A stretch of 64,000 bases of DNA from Telluribacter humicola (GCF_017355935.1 NZ_JAFIQT010000001.1:744001-808000); one strand, 5' to 3'; shown: positions 51,977-60,884, numbered from the stretch's first letter. The notes: a model not told the origin generated them from the sequence alone. Made by a program: numbers and translations.

Positions 51977-52786
51977 ATGAAGCAGCTACTAACTTATTTT
52001 GGACTGGCGTACCTGCTTTCGTGGGTAATATGGCTGCCGCTCTATGGGCCTGCTTTGGGGCTGGCCGGGTTACCCATCGTTCCCTATCACCATGCCTTAG
52101 GTGGATTGGGGCCCCTGCTGGCGGCTTTCCTGACTACGTGGCTGTATGCCCGGAAGGAGGGAGTAAGGCAACTGCTAGCTCAGTGTATACGAGTGCGGCC
52201 TTTAATGTACCTGACTATTGCCTTGCTCAGTCCATTTGTACTGGCTACTATCGCGGCTGTAATGGCCTACTATCTTAACGGAACTACTATACAGCTGAGC
52301 GGACTCCTCAGGTCGAAGGAATTCCCGGAGTTTAACCTGCTGACCTTGTTTGTGTACAATCTTTTCTTTTTTGGTTATGGCGAAGAAGTAGGATGGCGGG
52401 GCTTTGCCCTGCCCCGGCTTCAGGACCGGATGGGTACTCTTAAAGCCAGCCTAGTGCTAACGGCGTTTTGGGCCTTCTGGCACTTGCCATTGTTTCTGTA
52501 CCGGCCTGGCTACACTTCTATGGATGTGGCCGGGGCAGTTGGCTGGGTACTTAGTTTGTTGACAGGAAGTATCTTACTGACCTGGCTGTACAATTCGTCC
52601 CGGGGGAGTGTGCTCATATGTACCGTTTTTCATTCGACCATTGACATCGCTTTTACGGCTGACATGGCCGATCAGCATATAGTCAGCTACATGGGCTTTT
52701 TGATAACTTTATGGGGCATTCTGACAATGAGTTTATCAGCTTTTAGAAGTAAGACTAACCTCATGGCTGTAGCCGCTAGTAAGTAA
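51977..52786 (+). CDS. CPBP family intramembrane metalloprotease
   Basis: 269 residues with about eight membrane helices. The CPBP (CAAX protease/bacteriocin-processing) motifs are in place: EEVGWRGFALPRLQ with the Glu pair and Arg, FWAFWHLPLF with the His, and a third His in FHSTIDIAF. Members cut within membranes; bacterial substrates are mostly unknown, and some protect against self-produced bacteriocins. It is the middle gene of a three-gene operon. A second CPBP gene lies 4.6 kb downstream (57414). Confidence 0.88.
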   Translation: MKQLLTYFGLAYLLSWVIWLPLYGPALGLAGLPIVPYHHALGGLGPLLAAFLTTWLYARKEGVRQLLAQCIRVRPLMYLTIALLSPFVLATIAAVMAYYLNGTTIQLSGLLRSKEFPEFNLLTLFVYNLFFFGYGEEVGWRGFALPRLQDRMGTLKASLVLTAFWAFWHLPLFLYRPGYTSMDVAGAVGWVLSLLTGSILLTWLYNSSRGSVLICTVFHSTIDIAFTADMADQHIVSYMGFLITLWGILTMSLSAFRSKTNLMAVAASK

Positions 52787-52789
52787 TAT

Positions 52790-53671
52790 ATGACCAGAGT
52801 ATTGATCACAGGCGCCACCGGAAATGTAGGAATAGCCGTCATAGAGGCACTGCATGGGCTGGACCACCAACTGGACCTTTATACAGGAGTCCGGAACCCA
52901 GAGGAGGATCAACCGGTCCTGCATAAGTATCGTCATCTTACCGTACAACGATTCGACTTTACTGATCCCCTTACGTATGGCCCAGCCCTGCAGACGTGTG
53001 ATATCCTGTTTTTGTTAAGGCCTCCGCAGATTTCGGATGTAGAGCAGTATTTTGATCCGCTCATTCAGGCGGCCGTAGTAGCCAGCGTACAGCATATCGT
53101 GTTCCTGTCGGTGCAGGGAGTTGAGAACAGTAGCATCATCCCCCACCACAAGATAGAAAAGCTGATAGTTCGGAGTGGTATCCCCTATACCTTTTTGCGG
53201 CCGGCTTACTTCATGCAGAATTTTTCCACCACGCTGCATCGCGAACTGGTTACCAACAGGAGAGTATTTCTGCCTGCGGGAAAGGCCAGATTCACACTCA
53301 TAGATGTGCGTGATATAGGTGCGGTAGCCGCCAAAGTTCTCATGGATCCGGACAGGCACCGTTATCAGGCCTATGACCTTACTGCTGCTGATAAACTCAC
53401 GTTTGGCGAAATGGCTACTCTGCTAAGCAGCGGGTTAGAGACAACAATTCGCTACGAGTCACCCGGATTGCTGCGCTTTTTCTGGACTAAAAGAAGGGAG
53501 GGGATGCCGGTACCGTTTATTCTGGTCATGATTATGCTCCACTACCTGCCCCGCTTTCAGAAAGAGCCGCCCGTAACCCAGTGGGTGGAAGTACTGACGG
53601 GTAGATCGCCTGGTACATTTACCCAATACATCAACGACCATAAGCAGGTACTTCTGGGAAAGGCTCAATAG
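52790..53671 (+). CDS. NmrA-like NAD(P)-binding protein (atypical SDR)
   Basis: 293 residues. An N-terminal Rossmann motif, VLITGATGNVGIAVIEAL, is followed by QHIVFLSVQGVENS and IPYTFLRPAYFMQNFS, the marks of the NmrA/HSCARG-like atypical short-chain dehydrogenases. These either sense the NADP redox state or reduce small quinone-like molecules; the substrate is open. It begins 3 bases after the CPBP stop and is the last gene of that operon. Confidence 0.9.
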   Translation: MTRVLITGATGNVGIAVIEALHGLDHQLDLYTGVRNPEEDQPVLHKYRHLTVQRFDFTDPLTYGPALQTCDILFLLRPPQISDVEQYFDPLIQAAVVASVQHIVFLSVQGVENSSIIPHHKIEKLIVRSGIPYTFLRPAYFMQNFSTTLHRELVTNRRVFLPAGKARFTLIDVRDIGAVAAKVLMDPDRHRYQAYDLTAADKLTFGEMATLLSSGLETTIRYESPGLLRFFWTKRREGMPVPFILVMIMLHYLPRFQKEPPVTQWVEVLTGRSPGTFTQYINDHKQVLLGKAQ

Positions 53672-53778
53672 GTCACGGATAGGTACTCTAACATAAAACA
53701 GATGATTCCTAGCAAGGGGACTGGCCGTAGCCACCATGCACCGCAGGCAGACTATAACCAGTCCCATTTCTAAGCCAC

Positions 53779-54087
53779 CTATTCCAGATTCAGAGCCGAC
53801 AGAACAGGTATCGATACCAACTCTACTTCAATGCTTCCTTTTACCTTTAGGTACATTCCGTTGTTGCTGGCGAAGTGCAGAAGCTCCTTTACTGACTGTC
53901 GTACTGCTTCCAGTTCCTCGATGCGTTTCAGAGAATGGAAGGCGTCACTCAGTCCGGTTTCGTGGCAGTTAAGTACCTCCAGGTTGTGGTACTTAATTTT
54001 GCTGTTTATCAGGTCCAGCAGTACAGTGCCGGCTTCATTGGGAGTGAAGTCCCCATCAATGAGTTTGAAAGAATGCAGGTTGTTCAT
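53779..54087 (-). CDS. Small conserved-looking protein, paralog of the 54101 gene
   Basis: 102 residues, no signal peptide or membrane segment. The N-terminal half (FKLIDGDFTPNEAGTVLLDL, SKIKYHNLEV) resembles that of the adjacent upstream gene (LINGQFGSGEATELIPRMTN, VKIKYHEEKI): the pattern LI-(N/D)-G-x-F-x6-A-x2-L/I and a shared KIKYH. The second half is helical (LKRIEELEAVRQSVKELLHF). I do not know its function. It lies 13 bases downstream of the paralog on the same strand, so the two form an operon. Confidence 0.7.
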   Translation of the reverse strand: MNNLHSFKLIDGDFTPNEAGTVLLDLINSKIKYHNLEVLNCHETGLSDAFHSLKRIEELEAVRQSVKELLHFASNNGMYLKVKGSIEVELVSIPVLSALNLE

Positions 54088-54100
54088 GATCAGGCAGTTG

Positions 54101-54343
54101 TTAGATGAGTTGTAATTCGCTGGTTAGTTTCAGGGGCTTGTCCTGATGCTCAATATACTTCCGGACCTCATAGAGTTCCTTCTGGAGCTCCCGGATGCGC
54201 GCTTCGCGCATTTTGATGTCTTCTTCACTACTATCTTTCCGGATTTTCTCTTCGTGATACTTGATTTTGACGTTGGTCATCCGGGGGATGAGTTCGGTAG
54301 CTTCCCCGCTACCAAACTGTCCATTGATAAGTTGAATCTGCAT
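54101..54343 (-). CDS. Small coiled-coil protein, paralog of the 53779 gene
   Basis: 80 residues. It starts MQIQLINGQFGSGEATELIP, followed by VKIKYHEEKI and a strongly charged helix (SSEEDIKMREARIRELQKEL) likely to form a coiled coil. I do not recognise a named family and assign no function. It is 23 bases downstream of icd on the same strand and 13 bases before its paralog, so it could be read through from icd. Confidence 0.7.
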   Translation of the reverse strand: MQIQLINGQFGSGEATELIPRMTNVKIKYHEEKIRKDSSEEDIKMREARIRELQKELYEVRKYIEHQDKPLKLTSELQLI

Positions 54344-54366
54344 AGTAGTAGTTAGTTGTTGTTGTT

Positions 54367-55803
54367 TTATTGTCCCTGCCCCATTGAGAAAGCCTGCTTA
54401 CCGTCGAAGGCATATAGGTTCTCAGTTTTGATGGTATCTACATGATGCCCCTCGGCTGTAGATAGTAGCTCTATGATGTGCTGCTTGGTCATGGTATAGC
54501 CGTTGACAGGCTTGAAGCGGCAGCGCCAGTGGTCAGTGCAGAATGTTTCCTCAAAGCCATCGGGCCATACTTTGATGCCCCGGTTGGTAATCATGCTAAG
54601 CTCTACCTGCTGCGGCTGAATACCGGTCAGTTTCTGGGCCAGTTCGTCGGGGTTCAGGCCGGGCCACTGTACAAACACATCTACTCCTACCAGTTCCTTG
54701 CGGGCGGGAGCCTTGCGCTGGTACTTGGGGAGCTTCAGGGCCGTGGCATTGGCGTATGATACAGGTTTCAGGGTAGTAGGCTTATGACCTAAGTTAGCAA
54801 TCACCGCCTGCGCAAACTCCTTCGTTCCTACGCGCTCCTTACTGATACCCTCTTTGTATACATCGTAGGTATGGATGCCATCCTCGATTGTCTTGATCCA
54901 GGCGTTTTGTACTTTCTCGGCTACTTCGTTTTGGCCCAGGTGGTTGAGCATCAGGACTGCCCCTTGCAGAAGCCCCGACGGATTGGCCATATTCTGACCC
55001 GCACGGCGCGGCGCCGAGCCATGAATGGCCTCAAACATCGCACATTCCTCACCGATGTTGGCCGAGCCCGCCAGCCCCACCGAGCCGGCGATCTGTGCCG
55101 CTACATCCGACAGCACGTCGCCATACAGGTTGGGCATTACGATTACATCAAAGTTTTCAGGGGTATCGGCCATTTTGGCGGCACCGATATCAATGATCCA
55201 GTGCTCGTTCTCGATGTCGGGGTACTCTTTGGCTATCTCTTCAAATACCTGGTGGAACAGGCCGTCGGTCTGCTTCATGATGTTGTCCTTGGTGAAGCAG
55301 GTAACCTTCTTCCGATTATAGGCCCGTGCATATTCAAAGGCGTAGCGGACGATCTTCTCGCAGCCGGGGCGGCTGATGAGCTTCAGGCACTGCACCACCT
55401 CGTCGGTCTGCTGGTGCTCGATACCGGCGTACAGGTCCTCCTCATTTTCACGGATAATCACAATGTCCATGTCGGGGTGCTTGGTGTGTACGAAGGGGTG
55501 CAGACTGGCACAGGGGCGTACGTTGGAGTACAGACCCAAAAACTTACGCGTAGTTACGTTGAGGCTCTTGTAGCCGCCACCCTGCGGCGTGGTGATAGGT
55601 GCCTTCAGAAACACCTTGTTGCGACGGATAGTGTCCCACGACTCCTTAGCGATACCGGAAGTGTTGCCCGCCAGGTATACTTTTTCGCCTACTTCAATCT
55701 CCTCGATCTGAAGGTCAGCGCCAGCCGCCAGAATAATGTCCAGAGTGGCATCCATGATTTCGGGACCGATGCCATCACCCTTTGCTACGGTAATTGTTGC
55801 CAT
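54367..55803 (-). CDS. icd: NADP-dependent isocitrate dehydrogenase
   Basis: Oxidative decarboxylation of isocitrate to 2-oxoglutarate in the TCA cycle. 478 residues: an isocitrate/isopropylmalate dehydrogenase core (about 1-340; ITVAKGDGIGPEIMDATLDI, YSNVRPCASLHPFV, IVIIRENEEDLYAGIEH, FDVIVMPNLYGDVLSDVAAQ, EAIHGSAPRRAGQNMANPSG) plus a C-terminal extension of about 130 residues, as in the Thermus-type enzymes found in many Bacteroidota. The cofactor choice is inferred from that type. It is divergent from a LysR regulator gene whose candidate operator overlaps its promoter area. Confidence 0.94.
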   Translation of the reverse strand: MATITVAKGDGIGPEIMDATLDIILAAGADLQIEEIEVGEKVYLAGNTSGIAKESWDTIRRNKVFLKAPITTPQGGGYKSLNVTTRKFLGLYSNVRPCASLHPFVHTKHPDMDIVIIRENEEDLYAGIEHQQTDEVVQCLKLISRPGCEKIVRYAFEYARAYNRKKVTCFTKDNIMKQTDGLFHQVFEEIAKEYPDIENEHWIIDIGAAKMADTPENFDVIVMPNLYGDVLSDVAAQIAGSVGLAGSANIGEECAMFEAIHGSAPRRAGQNMANPSGLLQGAVLMLNHLGQNEVAEKVQNAWIKTIEDGIHTYDVYKEGISKERVGTKEFAQAVIANLGHKPTTLKPVSYANATALKLPKYQRKAPARKELVGVDVFVQWPGLNPDELAQKLTGIQPQQVELSMITNRGIKVWPDGFEETFCTDHWRCRFKPVNGYTMTKQHIIELLSTAEGHHVDTIKTENLYAFDGKQAFSMGQGQ

Positions 55804-55845
55804 GTTTACTTACGAGTTGGTATAGAGTGTTTTATTGAACTGCTG

Positions 55846-55872
55846 CAAAGTTGGTGAGTACTTATCATAAGT
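55846..55872 (-). promoter_or_regulatory. icd promoter area with LysR-type palindrome
   Basis: On the minus strand CAACTTTG (55846-55853) is one base off TAnnTTTG. ACTTAT-C-ATAAGT (55860-55872), a perfect 6-1-6 palindrome, lies 6 bases upstream, where a LysR regulator would contact polymerase. Confidence 0.45.
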
Positions 55873-55888
55873 TTTTATTTATATTTAC

Positions 55889-55901
55889 TATAGGTACTAT
55901 A
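55889..55901. promoter_or_regulatory. Palindrome TATAG-GTA-CTATA
   Basis: A 5-3-5 perfect palindrome (T-N11-A pattern) 11 bases before the LysR start; a candidate autoregulatory site. Confidence 0.4.
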
Positions 55902-55911
55902 AATAAAATTT

Positions 55912-56835
55912 ATGAATTACACGTTACATCAGCTACAGGTCTTCCTCAAGATCACCCAAACCCAAAGCATCACCAAGGCTGCCGAAGAGTTGTACCTTAC
56001 GCAACCGGCCGTCTCTATTCAGCTCCGTAACCTGCAGGACCAATTTGAGATACCCCTGACGGAGGTAGTAGGGCGGAAGCTGTATATCACTGATTTTGGG
56101 CAGGAGATAGCCGTGGCGGCGGAGAGGATCCTAAACGAAGTACACGCTATCAACTACAAGACGCTGGCCTACAAGGGGCAGCTCACCGGTCGCCTGAAGG
56201 TGTCAGTAGTGTCAACGGGTAAGTACGTGATGCCCTACTTTCTGGCGGACTTTCTGAAGCAGCACGAGGGGGTAGAACTGGTCATGGACGTGACTAATAA
56301 GTCAAGGGTGATCGAGAGCCTGGAGCGCAACGAGGTGGATTTTTCGCTGGTGTCGGTACTACCGGATAACCTGCCGCTCCAGAACGTCGAGCTCATGCCC
56401 AACAAGCTATGCGTAGTAGCCAATACCGAAGCCCAGTACCAGGACCAGCCCTATGACTGGAGCATATTTGAAAACCTGCCGCTGATTTACCGCGAGAAAG
56501 GCTCCGGTACCCGCAGTACCATGGAAAAATTCTTTGAGAGTAATGGCATCAAAGTACGGCAAAAGCTGGAGCTGACTTCTAACGAAGCTGTGAAGCAGGC
56601 GGTGGTTGCGGGCCTGGGTTGCTCCATCATGCCAATCATCGGGCTAAAAAACGAGCTGCTCAACCGGGACCTGCAGATTATTCCGGTCCGGGACTTTCCG
56701 ATCAGTACTACCTGGCAACTGGTATGGATGAAGAACAAGAACCTGTCGCCCGTGGCTGACTCTTTACTGAATTACCTGAAGCAGGAGAAGAACCGTATTA
56801 TTCAGGACAAATTTAAATGGACGGAAAACTATTAA
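55912..56835 (+). CDS. LysR-family transcriptional regulator
   Basis: 307 residues, normal for the family. The winged helix-turn-helix (residues 1-60) reads LHQLQVFLKITQTQSITKAA, EELYLTQPAVSIQLRNLQDQ. The effector-binding domain (about 90-300) has LTGRLKVSVVSTGKYVMPYF, VDFSLVSVLPDNLPLQNVEL and REKGSGTRSTMEKFF, of the CbbR/CysB-like sort. Divergent orientation with icd and palindromes in the 108-base gap suggest that it controls icd; the effector is unknown. Confidence 0.93.
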   Translation: MNYTLHQLQVFLKITQTQSITKAAEELYLTQPAVSIQLRNLQDQFEIPLTEVVGRKLYITDFGQEIAVAAERILNEVHAINYKTLAYKGQLTGRLKVSVVSTGKYVMPYFLADFLKQHEGVELVMDVTNKSRVIESLERNEVDFSLVSVLPDNLPLQNVELMPNKLCVVANTEAQYQDQPYDWSIFENLPLIYREKGSGTRSTMEKFFESNGIKVRQKLELTSNEAVKQAVVAGLGCSIMPIIGLKNELLNRDLQIIPVRDFPISTTWQLVWMKNKNLSPVADSLLNYLKQEKNRIIQDKFKWTENY

Positions 56836-56977
56836 GAGGAGCTTAATGGTATAGAGGCCATACAGAGTGTCAGGAGTGATATTTGTTAACATCTATACTG
56901 TTAAAGTTTTGATATTTTAGCGGCGGATAGCTACCGGTAGCTCCACTTTTCCACCTTCTATCCTGATAGTAGCAACC

Positions 56978-57376
56978 ATGAAAACCCTCATTTCTGAGCA
57001 ATTCGCTCTGAATGGTTTACTGACCATTATTTCACTGACTATAGTATTCCATGTCCTGGTAGTACTTGGAGTAATTCCCTTTCAGATCGTATGGGGAGGC
57101 AGGCTACAGGACCAATCGCAGATGCTGGCTTTTGAAGCCGTATCTATGGCTATCAATCTGTTTATACTTGCGGCCGTCTGTGTCAGAGCCGGTATCATCA
57201 GGATCTCCGTCAATCCAACTCTACTCAGGATACTGTTCTGGATGATGTTCGGGCTCTTTCTGCTTAACACCGTTGGTAATATTTTTTCGAATAATAGCCT
57301 CGAAAGAATGATATTTACGCCCTTAACCCTGATTCTGTCTATTTTCTGCTTTCGGGTAGCCGTGAGCAAAGCTTAG
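56978..57376 (+). CDS. Small membrane protein of unknown function
   Basis: 132 residues with four hydrophobic segments (LTIISLTIVFHVLVVLGVIP, AINLFILAAVCVRAGII, IL FWMMFGLFLLNTVGNIF and the C-terminal LTLILSIFCFRVAV). The plan is common among uncharacterised Bacteroidota membrane proteins. No motif points to a reaction. It lies 37 bases upstream of a CPBP protease gene and is probably co-transcribed with it. Confidence 0.78.
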   Translation: MKTLISEQFALNGLLTIISLTIVFHVLVVLGVIPFQIVWGGRLQDQSQMLAFEAVSMAINLFILAAVCVRAGIIRISVNPTLLRILFWMMFGLFLLNTVGNIFSNNSLERMIFTPLTLILSIFCFRVAVSKA

Positions 57377-57413
57377 TAATATGTACGCTGCTGATGCAGT
57401 AGGAGTGCCTCCT

Positions 57414-58322
57414 ATGAATACAAAAAAAATACAACTGTTTCTGAGTTTGACATTTGGGATTAGCTGGACAGTCGGGCTCATTATGTACCTGTCGGGCGTT
57501 GAGTATGGTACTATGCAGTCTACCGTGTTCATTGCCCTATTTTATATGACAGCTCCCGCACTGGCTACTGTCATTACCCAAAAGTTCATATACAAACAGC
57601 GGCTGAAAGAATACGGCCTGACGCTGAAAAATACAGTGCCTAAAAATCTTCTGATCGCAATTGTATTTTACCTGGCATATGTCCTGCTGACAATCGGAAT
57701 TATACTCCTGCTAGGCAACCTGCTAGGGGTAGAGGGGATGGGACAGGTGAGCTTCTCACAAGACGACATACTCGGAAAGATAGCGGAGTCCATGAAAGGC
57801 AGTGGCGATATCTCAGAAGTGAAACTACCGCCTCCGGCTGTACTATTTGTAGCGGGGCTACTGGGAGGCATAGTTGCCGGCTTTACGTTCAACCTGCCTT
57901 TTACGCTGGGTGAAGAACTGGGCTGGCGCGGCTTGTTCCTGAAAGAAACCCAGTCCATGGGCTTCTGGAAGTCAAATCTGCTCATAGGTACTGTATGGGG
58001 AATCTGGCATTTGCCCATAATCCTTATGGGACACAACTACCCCGGGCAGCCCGTAGCCGGTAGTCTGATGATGATCCTGTTTTGTATCGGTCTTTCCCTG
58101 CTGCATGCCATTGTACGTGTAAAGGTCAGGACCATCTATGCACCGGCTGCTTTACACGGTATGATCAATGCCGGCGGGCCCTTAACTCTGCTTTTTGTCA
58201 TCAACAATAATGTACTGATAGGGAGTATTGTCGGGGTGGCTGGTGTCGTTGCCGCTCTGATCATTACCCTCATCTACCTCGGTATTGACCGGCAGTTTGT
58301 GGCAGGATACAAAAGCTTATAA
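57414..58322 (+). CDS. CPBP family intramembrane metalloprotease
   Basis: 302 residues from ATG 57414, which has an AGGAG sequence 10 bases upstream; an ATG at 57381 would add 11 residues. About eight membrane helices. Active-site motifs: EELGWRGLFLKETQ, VWGIWHLPIILMGHN, and a third His in ALHGMINAGG. It is larger than the CPBP protein at 51977 and not closely similar outside the motifs. Its small membrane-protein neighbour upstream and a GNAT gene 23 bases downstream suggest an operon; substrates are unknown. Confidence 0.88.
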   Translation: MNTKKIQLFLSLTFGISWTVGLIMYLSGVEYGTMQSTVFIALFYMTAPALATVITQKFIYKQRLKEYGLTLKNTVPKNLLIAIVFYLAYVLLTIGIILLLGNLLGVEGMGQVSFSQDDILGKIAESMKGSGDISEVKLPPPAVLFVAGLLGGIVAGFTFNLPFTLGEELGWRGLFLKETQSMGFWKSNLLIGTVWGIWHLPIILMGHNYPGQPVAGSLMMILFCIGLSLLHAIVRVKVRTIYAPAALHGMINAGGPLTLLFVINNNVLIGSIVGVAGVVAALIITLIYLGIDRQFVAGYKSL

Positions 58323-58345
58323 AATATGAATGACAGCCAGGCCCT

Positions 58346-58795
58346 ATGACAACTACTACTCATAATCAGGTCGAACAAGTTGGACCCGATGACTACGAAG
58401 AGATCGTAGAGGTATGGGAGGCGTCGGTGCGGGCTACCCACGATTTTCTGACGGAGGAGGATATCCAGTACTTCCGGCCGCTTATTCGGAACGAGTACCT
58501 GCAGGCCGTCGACTTATACTGCATCAGGAATGAGCAGGGCCGGATAGAGGGCTTCCTGGGTACTGCGGACTATAAAGTCGAGATGCTCTTTCTGAGGCCG
58601 GAGACAAGAGGCAAGGGCATAGGCAAGGCGCTGCTCCTTTACGCTATTCATAACCTGTCTATCACAAAAGTAGATGTCAACGAGCAAAACAGGCAGGCCG
58701 TAGGCTTCTATGAGCACATGGGCTTTAGAGTAGTAGGGCGCTCGGAGCTAGATGGTACGGGTAAACCTTACCCGATACTATATATGGGGCTTTGA
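58346..58795 (+). CDS. GNAT family N-acetyltransferase
   Basis: 149 residues. An acetyl-CoA-dependent acetyltransferase of the YjaB-like type: EEIVEVWEASVRATHDFLTE at the N-terminus, then motif A in VEMLFLRPETRGKGIGKALL with the RGKGIG loop, and NRQAVGFYEHMGFRVVGRSE at the C-terminus. The acceptor is unknown. It follows the CPBP gene by 23 bases. Confidence 0.92.
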   Translation: MTTTTHNQVEQVGPDDYEEIVEVWEASVRATHDFLTEEDIQYFRPLIRNEYLQAVDLYCIRNEQGRIEGFLGTADYKVEMLFLRPETRGKGIGKALLLYAIHNLSITKVDVNEQNRQAVGFYEHMGFRVVGRSELDGTGKPYPILYMGL

Positions 58796-59203
58796 TATGT
58801 GCTAAAACCTCTGCCGCTACTTATTCTGGTGGTAGTACTTGAGCCTGACTCCAGCTAAAAATGGTCACTCCCTTCTATTTATCCTGGCAAAACCCTGCCT
58901 GCATCTTATCTATTAAGTACATCATGGAGTTCAGTTACAGCCAGTCTGGCTCCGGTGGTGGAGGTATTCTGCACATATACCATTTGAGCCAGCATAGGTA
59001 CAGAGGTAGGTACATCGGATGCTTATCCGGATAAACATTTCATAAGTATATCAGGTAGTTAACTCTGTGAGCTAAGCGGAAGCCTTCTGAGGAAAAGTAT
59101 CGGCGATTGACTGAAAACAGGTCGGCGATCTGCTTCGTCAGACAAGCTGCTGAAGATCCTGAAAAATAATTCATAACGATTGGTAATTTGAGCAGGTAAA
59201 CAG
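58796..59203. other. Intergenic region upstream of the aldo/keto reductase
   Basis: 408 bases with no credible gene. It holds the palindrome at 59020-59037 and a -7-like word TAATTTG near 59184; nothing else was seen. Confidence 0.5.
59020..59037. promoter_or_regulatory. Near-palindrome with TTATCCGGATAA core
   Basis: A 12-bp perfect core flanked by matching TG/CA ends with one mismatched pair between (18 bp in total). It lies about 170 bases before the aldo/keto reductase start; operator or chance. Confidence 0.35.
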
Positions 59204-60157
59204 ATGAAAAAGAAAAAGTTAGGTAACAATGGACCAGAAGTGTCTCAGATAGGATTGGGGCTGATGGGTATGAGTGCATTCTACGGGGATCGGAATGATG
59301 AGGAGTCAGTAGCTACCATACACCGGGCTCTGGAGCTGGGAGTCAACTTTTTGGATACGGCCGAACTATATGGCCCCTATACCAATGAAGAGCTCTTGGG
59401 AAAGACTATCAAAGGTAAAAGGGAGGGTATCATCATCGCTACCAAATTTGGGGTACAGCTAAGTGCTCAGGGTAGAAAGATCGACGGTAGTCCGGAAACG
59501 GTTCGTAAGTCTGCCGAAGGTAGTCTGCGACGGTTGGGCATCGACACCATCGACCTCTACTACCAGCACCGCATGGATCCCAATGTACCTATCGAGGATA
59601 CCATCGGGGCTATGGCTGACCTGGTCAAAGAAGGAAAGATCCGCTACGTGGGTATCTCGGAGGCCAGCCCTGATCTGATTGAGAGGGCGCACAAGGTACA
59701 TCCCCTGACGGCAGTACAAACCGAGTACTCATTGTGGACCAGAGATGTCGAGACGGACGGTGTGCTGGAAACGGTGCGGCGGCTAGGCATCGGATTTGTT
59801 CCATATAGTCCGCTGGGCAGAGGGTTCCTGACCGGAGCCATCAAGAGTCCGGATGATTTTGAAGAGGGAGATTTCCGTAAGAGCAATCCACGGTTCACGG
59901 GCGAAAACTTCCAGAAGAATCTGGACATTGTAAACCGGCTGCAGCAGTTGGCCGGGGACAAAGGATGTACTCCTTCGCAACTGGCACTGGCGTGGGTACT
60001 GGCCAAAGGAGATGATCTGGTACCCATACCCGGTACCAAGCGCCGGAAGTACCTGGAGGAGAATGTACAGGCGGTAGATATTACCCTAAGTTCAGAAGAA
60101 GTAGCTGAAATTGATGAGATTTTTCCTCTGGATAGTACCGCCGGAGCACGGTACTGA
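59204..60157 (+). CDS. Aldo/keto reductase
   Basis: 317 residues, a complete TIM-barrel NADPH-dependent oxidoreductase. The family pattern is clear: [39 protein letters not shown] with the catalytic Asp and Tyr, IIIATKFG with the Lys, [17 protein letters not shown] with the His, and [28 protein letters not shown] for the cofactor phosphate. This is the AKR subgroup near YajO/IolS-like and plant auxin-induced-type reductases, acting on aldehydes or ketones. It lies 65 bases upstream of an SDR gene. Confidence 0.94.
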   Translation: MKKKKLGNNGPEVSQIGLGLMGMSAFYGDRNDEESVATIHRALELGVNFLDTAELYGPYTNEELLGKTIKGKREGIIIATKFGVQLSAQGRKIDGSPETVRKSAEGSLRRLGIDTIDLYYQHRMDPNVPIEDTIGAMADLVKEGKIRYVGISEASPDLIERAHKVHPLTAVQTEYSLWTRDVETDGVLETVRRLGIGFVPYSPLGRGFLTGAIKSPDDFEEGDFRKSNPRFTGENFQKNLDIVNRLQQLAGDKGCTPSQLALAWVLAKGDDLVPIPGTKRRKYLEENVQAVDITLSSEEVAEIDEIFPLDSTAGARY

Positions 60158-60222
60158 TTTTGAGAGAGAAGGTAGGAATCTTATTTCCACATTAATATTG
60201 TCTGACTTTAATAAATAACTAT

Positions 60223-60837
60223 ATGAAAGTAGTGGTAGTAGGTGCTACTGGCACCATCGGAGGAGCCATCGTCCAGCTCCTGAAGGAAAAAGGACATGAG
60301 GTGATAGAGGTCTCCCGCTCTAGCCAGCCTAGTATTGATATAGCGGAGCCTTCCACTATTGATCTTTTCTTTGATCAGGTAGGGGAGGTGGATGCTATTA
60401 TAAGTGCTGCGGGGAGTGCAGCCTTTGCACCGCTGGACCAACTGACCGAGGATGATATGCAACTGAGCGTAACCAGTAAGTTGCTCGGACAGGTCAATCT
60501 GGTGCGTCGGGGTTTGCCTAAGTTGCGCCCTAACGGAGTCGCTATCATTACGGGAGGTTTTCTGGCTTATAAGCCCGCACCTCAAACATCAATGATTGCC
60601 ATGGTCAATGCCGGTCTTGAGGGTTTTGCAAAAGCAGCCGCGCTGGATATAACTGAGGGACGAAGGGTCCTGGTCGTACATCCACCCTGGGTGGCCGAAA
60701 CCGCCGTTAAACTGGGGATGGACGCTTCGATCTGGCCGGATGCGGCCAAAACCGCCGAAGCTTATGTGGCAGCCCTGGAAGGAACCCAAAACGGAGAACC
60801 CATTTTTGTGGAGGGATATAATCCGGTCGCATCCTGA
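60223..60837 (+). CDS. Short-chain dehydrogenase-like protein with altered active site
   Basis: 204 residues. The Rossmann motif VVVGATGTIGGAIVQLLKE and the AAG motif (ISAAGSAAFAPL) are those of an SDR, but the catalytic Tyr-x3-Lys is replaced: the equivalent stretch, TSMIAMVNAGLEGFAKAAA, has Ile 125 and Asn 129. This matches a recognised short SDR subgroup of about 200 residues with a non-classical active site and unknown substrate. It follows the aldo/keto reductase gene and ends in a convergent terminator. Confidence 0.88.
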   Translation: MKVVVVGATGTIGGAIVQLLKEKGHEVIEVSRSSQPSIDIAEPSTIDLFFDQVGEVDAIISAAGSAAFAPLDQLTEDDMQLSVTSKLLGQVNLVRRGLPKLRPNGVAIITGGFLAYKPAPQTSMIAMVNAGLEGFAKAAALDITEGRRVLVVHPPWVAETAVKLGMDASIWPDAAKTAEAYVAALEGTQNGEPIFVEGYNPVAS

Positions 60838-60848
60838 TAGGTACTAGT

Positions 60849-60884
60849 CATGCCGATAGCCCGCATAGCCGGGCTATCGGCATG
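60849..60884. terminator. Bidirectional terminator after the SDR gene
   Basis: A perfect 15-bp stem CATGCCGATAGCCCG / CGGGCTATCGGCATG with a 6-base loop, between convergent genes. Confidence 0.75.

Noticed and set aside
54871-55857. A 328-codon open frame antisense to icd
   Set aside because: It is a shadow of a strongly conserved gene on the other strand and has no domain signal of its own.
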